Shown piece after piece: positions 33,088 through 43,363 of a stretch of 64,000 nt of DNA (positions are counted from its first letter, which is position 1; each line of letters opens with the position of its first letter). The notes beneath the pieces are model-generated. The model was not told the origin of the DNA, did no database searches, and saw only the letters and a list, made by a program, of their open reading frames with translations. The position numbers and the translations under genes were made by a program. The stretch spans positions 78,636 to 142,635 of the forward strand of contig JAVKOQ010000137.1 in NCBI GenBank assembly GCA_031835245.1. The letters run 5' to 3'. The stretch is from Balamuthia mandrillaris (taxonomy: Eukaryota > Discosea > Longamoebia > Balamuthiidae).

Positions 33088-33665
33088 ATGAAGAAGAACA
33101 AGAAGCAAAAAACGCATACATGCTCGGAGGCAGGTTCTTCAGCGTAGGTAAAGGTGCCGTCGTGAATAAAGCTGCTGGGCTCAAAGCTCTGCGTGGTGGG
33201 CACGTCCTTAGGGCTGGCGTCCTCCCCCTTGGTCTCAGCGGTCCCCTCCGCCATATGTTCTTCCAACCGCCTCTCCACCAGTTTCTTCTCATGGTTGGCC
33301 TCCTCCAACTTTTCGTTCAAGTATTTCACAGGAATCGTTGTGTTGGCTCCACTGTTTTTTTTTTTAAAAAAAAACAGGTGTTCATTCACGTGTGAGACGA
33401 GTTTTTTTTTTAAAAAAAAAAGGAGGTGAAAGGAAACAAAAAAGACGTACAGAAACGCCAATCGTTTGTATTCTTCCAAAGAGTGGATGAGCTCATTGTA
33501 ATCCGCCAAGCTGGCAATCAAGGTATTTACGTCTACGCTGTGCAGGTTGCTGATCTTGAGCCTACGGAGCTGCTGCTCGATGGTTTCTTTGGAACGTTCT
33601 TGCTTCTTGTTGTTTGCTTCTTTCTTGCCACCGCCACCGCCAGCAAAGGGACACCCTCCTTCCAT
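31823..33665 (-). CDS. TDO2: Tryptophan 2,3-dioxygenase with N-terminal extension
   Basis: Heme enzyme that opens the indole ring of L-tryptophan to N-formylkynurenine, the first step of the kynurenine pathway. The first ATG is at 33665 (MEGGCPFAGGGGGKKEANNK). Exon 1 and exon 2 (about 33349-33120) add a helical extension: ETIEQQLRRLKISNL, EYKRLAFL, YLNEKLEEANHEKKLVERRL, and a tail with FIHDGTFTYAEEP. Exon 3 (about 32945-31823) is the TDO domain: LTYWNYIKPKELGDLVRMHS, HDEHLFILVHQVFELWFKQI, STQFRELELLLGVTNRP, WRQRHPRMAEIMIGRRVGTG and GSSGVAYLDS. The His of the WRQRH segment is the expected heme ligand, and the His of HDEHLF/VHQVFELWF is the substrate-pocket region. An insertion rich in Ser/Arg (PPSSSSADSAEGGGEASPSS) interrupts the domain before VRKKILFLLTWRHH. 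The extension is absent from bacterial TDO and longer than in animals. Confidence 0.93.
33352..33421. repeat. Two perfect T/A palindromes in TDO intron 1
   Basis: T11A9 flanked by CTG/CAG (33352-33377) and T10A10 (33402-33421) lie 24 bp apart in the first intron of the TDO gene. On the coding strand the first ends in ...AAACAG exactly at the acceptor of exon 2. A similar T9A9 palindrome lies in intron 1 of SF3A3. Confidence 0.85.
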
Positions 33666-33755
33666 GTCTCTTTTTTTTTTTTTTGCTTTCTTTCTTTTTC
33701 TTTGGCGACTTGATGTTGTCGACAAATTTACCTTTTAAGTGCATTTTGTAGACAA

Positions 33756-33763
33756 TGACGTCA
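33756..33763. promoter_or_regulatory. TGACGTCA (CRE-type) site upstream of TDO
   Basis: Perfect octamer 91 bp upstream of the TDO start codon on the minus strand, in the spacer between TDO and the ArfGAP gene. The position suits a bZIP-bound promoter element; activity is inferred. Confidence 0.45.
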
Positions 33764-33967
33764 GCTTCATTTCCTTTCTTGGATATATTTTCCGTCGACA
33801 CGAAAATTGGTAGAAAATTAGCGAAAATTAATTAGCCAAGTACGGCGAAATTTCAAGCTTTACAGGAGAAAAATCATTTTTTTTTTTTTTTTTTGTGGCG
33901 GTAATGCAGCGGAAAGAGAGAGCAAATGGATAGGAGGTGACCACCCGTTGTCCAAATCGCTACGGAT

Positions 33968-35609
33968 TCAGTCCTGTCGGAATGAAGATGTGGTTCCGCC
34001 GAAGACGTCCAAACGATACAGAATAAAGTCATCCTGAAAGGAGGCCACTTTGTTGTCCAACGCCTTGAAGAAGCCCTGCACCATCAGGCGTTGCCCCACC
34101 AGGACCCCCTCCGTCCTTGAGCATAGCCGCAGCTCGCTTACCAACACGTCCACCGCATTTGCTCCTATTCATTTAAAAACCAAAAGTTTGTTATATAAAG
34201 CCAAAAAACAAAAACAAAACAAAAACAAAAACAAAAACAAAAACACAAACATAAAACACAAAACAAAAAAAAACACAAAACATAAAACACAAACAAATAC
34301 ACAAACGGAATGTATCAAAACAAAACAAAGCAAAACAAAAACAAAAACAAAAACAAAACACAAATCACAAAAACACAAAACACAAAAAACAAAAATTACA
34401 AACCCACAAACGTATTTTCCCAAACTTTGCCTCCCACTTTTCTTTCCAGCAGCAACAAGGCGTCTGTCCGGTTCTGCAGGGTCTCCAACATGACCTCCAT
34501 GGCAAAGTCTTTGGCCTTGAGCGTGCCCATGCCTGGCGACATGCACAAGCGCGCGCGCGAGCGACGCAGCTCCATCACCCATTCGTACATCAACTGACCG
34601 CTCTCCGCTGTGAAGATGTAGTCTCGGTTCTCCGTTGCCACGACGAAACTGAAAGGAGGAAAACCGCCTTCTTTTCCCGAAGAAGAGAGAGAAAAACTGC
34701 TTTTACGTGGTGATGGAGAAGGAGAAGGAGAAGAGGAAGAAGAAGAGGAAGAAGCGGAGGAAGGGGAGGATCGAGGAGAGATTTTTGGATCGACAGAGAA
34801 TGCGAATTTGGAGGAACCAGGATCTAAAGCTTCGACGTTAGTCACATCTTTCATGAGAATAAAGCCTGATGGCTCTGCTTCCTGTTATTATGGAAAGAAG
34901 TAAGCAAGAATCATACGACAAGAACGGATTATCAAAAAAAAACGAAAAGCAAGAAGAAAGAGAGCCATTAAAAAAAGGAGCAAGGTGAGAGGTACTGGAT
35001 TCATTTTTTTAAAGTAAAGAAGGCACGATCCATGAAGGCTGCACCATCGCAATTTCCAGTTTTTGACCACTTCTCCTCTCTTTACCAGAAAGCTTTTGAT
35101 GTTTGGTATCTCTATGCTCTAACATAGAAAAAATGAGACGAAGCAAAGAACGAAAAATAAAATGGGAAGATAAAAAGAAACCGGTTCAGAGTAGGGACGA
35201 ATGTTTCGCTCTGGTGAATTTTTACAGTAGGCTCTTCGTTCGTATTTTGCTCTTACCCATTGTTCGATCATGGCTCTGCGATAAGGTGAGTTGGCAAACA
35301 GGATAACAGAGGAGAGAACGAACAGGAGAAGAGAACAATGAAGAGAAGAGAACGATGAAGAGAAGAGAACGACGAAGAGAAGGGAACGATGAAAAGAACG
35401 ATGAAGCGAAGAGGAGGAACGCGGAAGTGCAACAACGAAGGAGACACAACACAAGAGAAAGCGACATAGAGCTTACGGAGAGTCTTGTGTGGTTGGTGCG
35501 ATGGTATAAGGCGGCAAGCGGCACTCCCAAAACTTTTTCGCTGTCTCATTGCCAAACTTTTCTAATTGCTTTTTTTTTTTGGGTTAACGTCTTTTAGTTA
35601 GTGTTTTCT

Positions 35610-35641
<32 letters not shown>

Positions 35642-36058
35642 TTTCTTTCTCTTCTCTTCTCTGAGGAAAAAGAGGACATACTCTAAGTTCTTCCTCCGTC
35701 CAAAGTTTCCAATTCTCCAGAAAGAGCGGTTTGGGCTCGCTGATGTCTCTGTCCAACAAACGATGCACATGCGCACAGGACACGCACAGAAACACGCCCA
35801 CCGTTGCTGAAGCCCATTGAGGAACTGTTGCAAAAAAAAAAGAGAGAACAAATAAGTTTTTGTTAAGCAAATATAAGATGAAAAAAAAAAAAAGAAAGAA
35901 AGGAAAAAACAACCTTCCAATTTGCCGCATTCAGCACAACAATCGTTTCCTTTGCTGCTTAGCAATTGTTGAATAATGGCGGTTTTTTTCTTTCTTTCTT
36001 TGGCGGCGGCTGGGTCGCTCTCGTTGGCGCTGCTTCCTCCATCCTTGCCCTTCTTCAT
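33968..36058 (-). CDS. ArfGAP-PH-DEP domain protein
   Basis: ATG 36058. The ArfGAP zinc finger is spread over exons: NDCCAECGKLE; then WASATVGVFLCVSCAHVHRL with LDRDISEPKPLFLENWKLW; then FGNETAKKFWECRLPPYT; then AMIEQWVRAKYERRAYC. This shows the C-x2-C...C-x2-C ligands. The PH domain begins at SFLVKRGEVVKNWKLRWCSL with LYFKK. Its strands are split by a long Ser/Pro insertion ([20 protein letters not shown]). It ends with FVVATENRDYIFTAESGQ and LMYEWVMELRR. A DEP domain follows: LLLLERKVGGKVWENTFVGA, NAVDVLVSELRLCSRTEGVL, GQRLMVQGFFKAL and FQDDFILYRLDVF. ArfGAPs hydrolyse GTP on Arf at membranes, PH binds phosphoinositides and DEP targets membranes or G-protein partners. The catalytic Arg of ArfGAPs lies after the second cysteine pair in known members; here that segment reads HRLLDRDIS, so the Arg of HR is present. 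Confidence 0.85.
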
Positions 36059-36222
36059 CTTTCTCTGCGTAACGTTTTTTTTTGTTTCGCTAACACCAAA
36101 GTTTCGTTAATTAATTAGATATTTTGTACAAATTAAGAAATTTTATCGATTATTTACAATTATTGTCTGAGATTATTTCTCATTTATCGATCATCACCAA
36201 TAAAAAAAAAATACACGCAAAG

Positions 36223-36555
36223 CTAAACGACTTCAAAGTGGTGTTCGGTCGTTCCGAGCAGGGCACCGCTGCCGTACCGGTGGAGAAGCACCTTGGTCGT
36301 TCCCGGTTTGACCGCCTTGCAGAGGAAGACGTACTTGTCGCAAGCACGAGGGACCGAACAGGCTTTGGCTTTCTCTATTCTGGGCTTCACTTTGACGACG
36401 GCAGAGTCCAGAGAGTTGGCTTTAAAAGTGAGGTGAATGCCGGTGAAGGTAGGTGACAATTCGCTCAGCTCCACAGAGGATCCTGCTTTGAGAGTATGGT
36501 GTTGCTGTCCTTCTTCGTTTCGGCGGGAACATGTTCCCGCTTCTTCTGTGGCCAT
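36223..36555 (-). CDS. Small chagasin/I42-like protein (intact paralogue)
   Basis: 110 residues in one exon, ATG 36555 (MATEEAGTCSRRNEEGQQHH). The core reads TLKAGSSVELSELSPTFTGI, NSLDSAVVKVKPRIEKAKA, KYVFLCKAVKPGTTKVLLHR and GTTEHHFEVV. The spacing fits the Ig-like I42 cysteine-protease inhibitors: a G-x-V-E-L strand; an N/S-P-T-x-T-G loop; F-x-x-K-A-x-x-x-G-x-x-x-[VL]; and a C-terminal F-x-V strand. In that family three loops (NPTTG, GxGG and RPW) plug the active site of papain-like proteases. Here NPTTG is SPTFTG, and the RPW loop appears replaced by HRYGSG. There is no signal peptide, so it is predicted cytosolic. The family call is an inference. The paralogue at 25260 is frameshifted. 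Confidence 0.6.
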   Translation of the reverse strand: MATEEAGTCSRRNEEGQQHHTLKAGSSVELSELSPTFTGIHLTFKANSLDSAVVKVKPRIEKAKACSVPRACDKYVFLCKAVKPGTTKVLLHRYGSGALLGTTEHHFEVV

Positions 36556-36598
36556 TTGTTTGTTGGTTTGGTTTTGCTCTAGCGAAAAAAAAAATTCA

Positions 36599-36808
36599 AT
36601 GCCACAAATACAGTTGACAATAATCGGATTCGAACCGGAAGACCTCGTTTTGGAAAAAATTATATTGCACATTGTGGGATTCGAACCGAGGCCGTCGGAA
36701 GACGATGCCACAAATACAGTTGACGATGATCGGATTCGAACCGGATGACCTCGTTTTTTCAACAATAATACTGCACATTGTGGGACTCGAACCGAAGCCG
36801 TCGTAAGA
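36599..36808. repeat. Direct repeat (2 x ~106 bp) with four tRNA B-box-like cores
   Basis: Unit 1 (36599-36704) and unit 2 (36705-36808) both start ATGCCACAAATACAGTTGAC. Each holds two copies of a GGATTCGAACC-type core, one variant reading GGACTCGAACC, read on the minus strand as GGTTCGAATCC. That is the consensus Pol III B box and tRNA T-loop. No complete cloverleaf or A box is visible. The repeat lies between the chagasin-like gene and the aminotransferase gene. Confidence 0.75.
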
Positions 36809-36854
36809 AAGAAAAAATTAAGAAAAAAGAAACAGAAAAAAAAAAGAAAGGGCC

Positions 36855-38574
36855 ATGGCGCAAAAGACAAAGCAGTTCCTCAGCCCGGTGTGGACTCACC
36901 TCACGGACTTGACTGTAGAAAAGGCCGCTGGCTCCTACATATGGTGCACGCAAGGTTTCTTTATTTTTCTTTCCTATTTTTGTTTTTTATTTTCTTTCAA
37001 ATCAAAGTTTTTAGTAATTTCTTTCTTGTCAAACCCAAAAAAAAAAAAGGCAAAAAGTATTTGGACTTTGCTTGCGGCATCGGTGTGACCAACACTGGCC
37101 ACTGCCACCCGCGCGTCGTTGAGGCCATCCAAAAACAAGCCGCTACTCTTCTTCATGGCCAGGTTATTTTTATTTTTCTTTCTTGCCGCTTCTTTCTGTC
37201 GTTCTTGTCGTTTCCTTCTCTCTTCTCTCTGCTCTGCTCTGCTCTCTTCGCCTCATCGTTCTCTCTTTTCTCACTCTTCTCCTTCTTCACCATTCTTCCT
37301 CCAGATCAACATAGTCTACCACAAGCCAATGCTAGAGCTGGTGGAGGAGCTGCAACCAGTGGTGCCCAAAGGCCTGGACACCTTCTTCTTCAGCAACAGC
37401 GGCGCTGAGGCCGTTGAGGCTTCCGTCAAGCTGGCCCGCCACGCCACCAAGAAGCAGAACGTCATTACCTTTCAGGGGAGCTTCCACGGGCGGACCATCG
37501 GCACCATGTCCCTCACCAACAGCAAGACCATCTACCGCCGCAACTATGGCCCTCTCATGTCCGGCGTTCACGTCGCTCCCTACGCTTACTGCTATCGTTG
37601 TCCTCTTTCTTCTTCTTCTTCTTCTTCTTCCTGCAAAGAAGAGGACTGTTGCGATGAGCCACTGCAACAGTTGGAGTTGTTGTTGAAGAGAGAGACGGCA
37701 CCGGAGGAGACAGCCGCTGTGCTGGTGGAGCCCGTGCTTGGAGAGGGAGGTTACACCATGCCTCCCGTCTCGTTCATGCGGGGCCTCCGCCGGCTCTGCG
37801 ACAAGCACGGCATGCTGCTCATTGCCGACGAGGTGCAGACGGGCTTTGCCAGGACCGGCCGTTACTTTGGCATAGAGCACTTTGGAGAGGAGGCTCGACC
37901 GGATATAATGGTGTTTGCCAAGGGAGTGGCCAGTGGATTGCCGCTGTCCGGCATCGTAGCCAGAGCGGAGCTCCACAAGAATTGGATTCCTGGCACTCAT
38001 GGAGGTTTGATTCCTTTTCATGTTTCTATTTGTTCTCTCTTTAACTGAAACGTTCATGAAACTGTGAAGGAACGTACGGTGGCAATGCGGTGGCTTGCGC
38101 TGCGGCAGTGGCCACACAACGGGTCATCAAAGAGGAGGGCCTGGTGGAGAACTCTCACAAGAGAGGCGCTCAGCTGCGCGCCGCTTTGGAGGGGCTCAAA
38201 GCCAAATACCCGCAGATAGGCGATGTGCGCGGACCCGGCTGCATGATCGGCCTCGAGTTCAAGGATCGCGTGGAGCATCTCCGTGGTGGGCAGACCAGAG
38301 GTACTTTCCCTTCCTTCCTTCCTTCCTTCCTTCCTGTTTATTTGACTCTGCTAACAAGCAAGCAAAAATAACAGAAAACAAAGATGGAGTAAAATATGGA
38401 TTTGCAGGAGCACTGACCAAGAACTGCGCCAAGCACGGGCTGCTCCTTCTGAGCTGCGGCGTCCACGAGACCATCCGCTTCATCCCGCCGCTCACCATCG
38501 GCGATGAGGAGGTCGCATTGGGCATTGAGCTCTTTGAGAAAGGTCTTCAAGAGACCATCCAACAACATAACTAA
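36855..38574 (+). CDS. Class III PLP aminotransferase, 4-aminobutyrate transaminase type
   Basis: Five exons: 36855-36953 ([20 protein letters not shown]), about 37050-37161 ([20 protein letters not shown]), about 37306-38004, about 38069-38300 and about 38409-38574. The family signatures are in order: [69 protein letters not shown] and [18 protein letters not shown]. The Lys of AKG is the expected Schiff-base lysine and the Asp of ADEVQTG the pyridine-nitrogen partner. After that come [30 protein letters not shown] and [15 protein letters not shown]. It transfers the amino group of GABA (or a similar omega-amino acid) to a keto acid. A Ser/Cys-rich insertion ([15 protein letters not shown]) sits after PYAYCYRC. 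There is no obvious mitochondrial presequence. Confidence 0.9.
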
Positions 38575-38722
38575 AATCAAACAGGAAAGAAGCTTGCAAC
38601 AGAAGCACAAAGAAAATAGGTAAAGAAAGAAGAAGAGTGCAGAGTAAGAAAGAAGATAGAAAGAAAGAACAAGCAGAGGAAGAAAGAGAAAAAATAATAA
38701 AGTATTTGTTAGTTGTTGTTTG

Positions 38723-40975
<2,253 letters not shown>

Positions 40976-41391
40976 ATTTGGCTCTGATGTTCGAAGGGCT
41001 CGTGACTCACTACCCAAGGGGAGAGGGCCTTGCAACTGCTCAACAAAATCTTGCTGCTTTCTTTTCTTTTTTCCCCTTTTTATTTCTTGTGGGAAATAAT
41101 TTGAAAGGAATCGATATAATATCTGAATATCGACGAAAATTTCACGGATTTCAATAATTGGAATTTTCTTTGCTGTTTACTTGAGGGGTCGACTTTAGCA
41201 TATAAATTCCCCGAAATTAATTAAAATAAGATTTTTTCCCACCAATCAACTCGTCTTTTTAAAAGAAAAAGCTCCGGTGTCGTTTCGCTGAAGACAAAAT
41301 CCCCTCGGAACAGCAGACAGCCATCTCGATAAAAAGAGGCTTGGTCTGCTGTTGTCAAACATTTGCACCAAACAACCCGTACACAAACCAC

Positions 41392-42186
41392 ATGCAAGCT
41401 AAAATGGTGCTGACAAACGACGAAATCGCAGTACTCCCCCTCCGCATGGAGTCGTGCTCTCCTTCAGCTCCGAGCTTAGACTCTCTCCACGACTCAACAG
41501 AACCAAGTCGCATGTATCACACGACATCTGCTCCATCGCCGCCTCCTCCATCTTCTGCCTCTGCAACACCGACGACAACATCAAACCGGTTGCGTTACTT
41601 AAAGTTGGTGGCAGCTGCTATGGTCCTCGCCATCATGTGGCAATTCATACTTGACAAAGTTTCATACCTATGCTATGATTGCGATCATCTGCTCACTACA
41701 TCTCCGTCCCTCTGGTTGAAGGGTATCGACGCCTTTGCCACCTTTCTCTTCACCGGGGTTGGCTATGGCTTAGTTCGAGGCATCGAGGTCCTGGGGATAC
41801 TGGGGAATCTTCTGCTCTCTGACCTTTGTTCAGCTGCAGTGGAGGTGATTTACCCTCTGGCGCATCTCCTGTTTACACCGTTCTTATTCTTTTATGGTAT
41901 GCTGCGTGCCGTGGACAAGGCTCTCTTGGGCAACTACAGCCCAACCGGGTTCATTTTTTTCTGTGGAGGTGGAATGGGCTGCATTCTTTGGCTCATGTTT
42001 CATGTTGCGCTGTGGTCTCAAGAAAACTTCGTAACAAGCCTCAACGGCGGAGAGGCCGACCTACATAAGCCAAATTCCTGCTTCAGAGCAGCGAAGGAAT
42101 CGCTTGTGCAAAGGCCTTTTTTAAACGTAGGCTTTATTATTGCCTTACAAGTTGTGGCAACATACATTTTGACATTAACAAAATAA
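41392..42186 (+). CDS. Orphan multi-pass membrane protein
   Basis: Intronless, 264 residues from the first ATG at 41392 (MQAKMVLTNDEIAVLPLRME); a second in-frame ATG lies at 41404. The first ~65 residues are Ser/Pro/Thr-rich (SAPSPPPPSSASATPTTTS). They are followed by about five hydrophobic segments: YLKLVAAAMVLAIMWQFIL, WLKGIDAFATFLFTGVGYGL, a segment around LLSDLCSAAVEVIYPLAHLL, FIFFCGGGMGCILWLMFHVA and NVGFIIALQVVATYILTL. Two Cys (YLCYDCDH) lie just after the first helix. I do not recognise the family. The codon use and position (divergent from U2AF, sharing a ~400 bp promoter region) suggest a real gene. Confidence 0.6.
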   Translation: MQAKMVLTNDEIAVLPLRMESCSPSAPSLDSLHDSTEPSRMYHTTSAPSPPPPSSASATPTTTSNRLRYLKLVAAAMVLAIMWQFILDKVSYLCYDCDHLLTTSPSLWLKGIDAFATFLFTGVGYGLVRGIEVLGILGNLLLSDLCSAAVEVIYPLAHLLFTPFLFFYGMLRAVDKALLGNYSPTGFIFFCGGGMGCILWLMFHVALWSQENFVTSLNGGEADLHKPNSCFRAAKESLVQRPFLNVGFIIALQVVATYILTLTK

Positions 42187-42448
42187 AAAAAAAACACAGG
42201 GCACAAAGCTGTGTCCTCTGTTGTTTCAACTTCTGTTTTTGTTGGATGTCTGCCCCTCCTTTCCATTTCTTCCAATACTATTTAGGTCCATCTCCCAGCC
42301 TTTCCTCCTCTTCTCGGTCCAAGCGGTTTGCGTCCTTCCCCTCTTTTGTCCTTCTTCTCCTTTCGTTCTTTGTACGTCCCTTCTCCGTGCTACTTTAAAA
42401 AAAAACCATTAAAAAAAATGTAGCGCAGGAAACAAAGAGGGAAAAAAA
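42187..42448. other. 3' flank of the orphan membrane gene
   Basis: Pyrimidine-rich sequence with no gene seen, ending next to the tRNA-His gene. Confidence 0.4.
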
Positions 42449-42520
42449 TGCCCCGACCCGGAATCGAACCGGGGATACGGGTACCACAAACCCGTGTGAT
42501 GCCAACTTCACCATCGGGGC
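42449..42520 (-). tRNA. tRNA-His(GTG)
   Basis: A 72-nt cloverleaf on the minus strand. Acceptor GCCCCGA/TCGGGGC, D arm GTGA/TCAC, anticodon stem CGGGT/ACCCG with loop TTGTGGT (anticodon GTG), T arm with loop TTCGATT, discriminator A. All stems pair fully. A GTCGAC hexamer lies five bases upstream of its 5' end. Confidence 0.96.
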
Positions 42521-42599
42521 TTACGTCGACAATAAGGGCTTCAAATGACTCCAAAATCGAGAAAATCAGCATCGCTTTGCTTCCATCTCACTATGGTTC

Positions 42600-43195
42600 T
42601 GTTTTTGGATCCATAAGTTGGTCTTCCCAAAAGCTGATGCAGCTCCTTCCGCTGAGACCCTAGGACTTCGGGGGGTGGCGTTGGTCATCCTTCGGTGGCC
42701 AAGGGCTCAGAAGGTAGTCAGCACACTTTCACCGAGTTAGGCAATGGTCAGTACGCGTGCATTGAACTGGGTTTTGTAACGACAAAGAAAGCGTAGCAGG
42801 ATGCAAATAAAAGGTATCGCACAACTGAGCATGGTCCTGGTGTACCACAAACCATCTCACACTTGTCTTGAGACGCCTTTTATCCTTTTCTTCCTTAAAC
42901 GATTCCTCAAGGCGTGATTCTCCTTCTCCATCTCATCCTGCCTGTCCATTGTGCACACGTAGGGCTGCAAGGGAGGCTAGTTCAAGAGCTCCTCGCTCCA
43001 ACTTCAAGGTTTCAACAGCCTGGCATCCTCTGTAAGGTCTCCCATCAAACAAAGCAAGTCTGTCAACTGAAGGTGACTTTATAATCAAATTTCTTACCGG
43101 TGAGGACTGTCTGTTGCGGGAACTACGGTGACCACGACGAAGAGGAACACAGGTCCAGCCACCGCTTTATGAACCGAGCACAGACAAGTAATACC
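42600..43195 (-). pseudogene. Decayed partial copy of the neighbouring F-box gene
   Basis: Short blocks match, in the same order and strand, the F-box gene at 43364-45245. Around 42620-42650 'TTCCCAAAAGCTGATGCAG' resembles 43956 onward. 'ATAAAAGGTATCGCACAACTG' near 42806 resembles 44275 onward. 'GCCTGGCATCCTCTGTAAGG' near 43020 is identical to 44470 onward. The AGGTCCAGCCACC...TTCATGAACCG-type block near 43155 resembles 44614 onward. Intervening parts are diverged and no long frame survives. This is a 3'-side tandem duplicate, now a pseudogene. A (CT)n tract (43204-43251) separates it from the parent gene. Confidence 0.75.
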
Positions 43196-43204
43196 CAACC
43201 GCTT

Positions 43205-43251
<47 letters not shown>

Positions 43252-43363
43252 ATGTTTTCATCCTCAGCCTTAGAGTCGCTTTCTTGAACAGACACTGGCG
43301 TTAAGAAATGAACCATTACATACTGAAATACCTTGGAACCAATACCATTGCAAACAAATGTTG

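Noticed and set aside
34190-34400. AAAAC/ACACAAA-rich tract in the ArfGAP gene considered as a tandem repeat array
   Set aside because: It is irregular low-complexity intron sequence without a fixed unit; no CRISPR-like or satellite structure.
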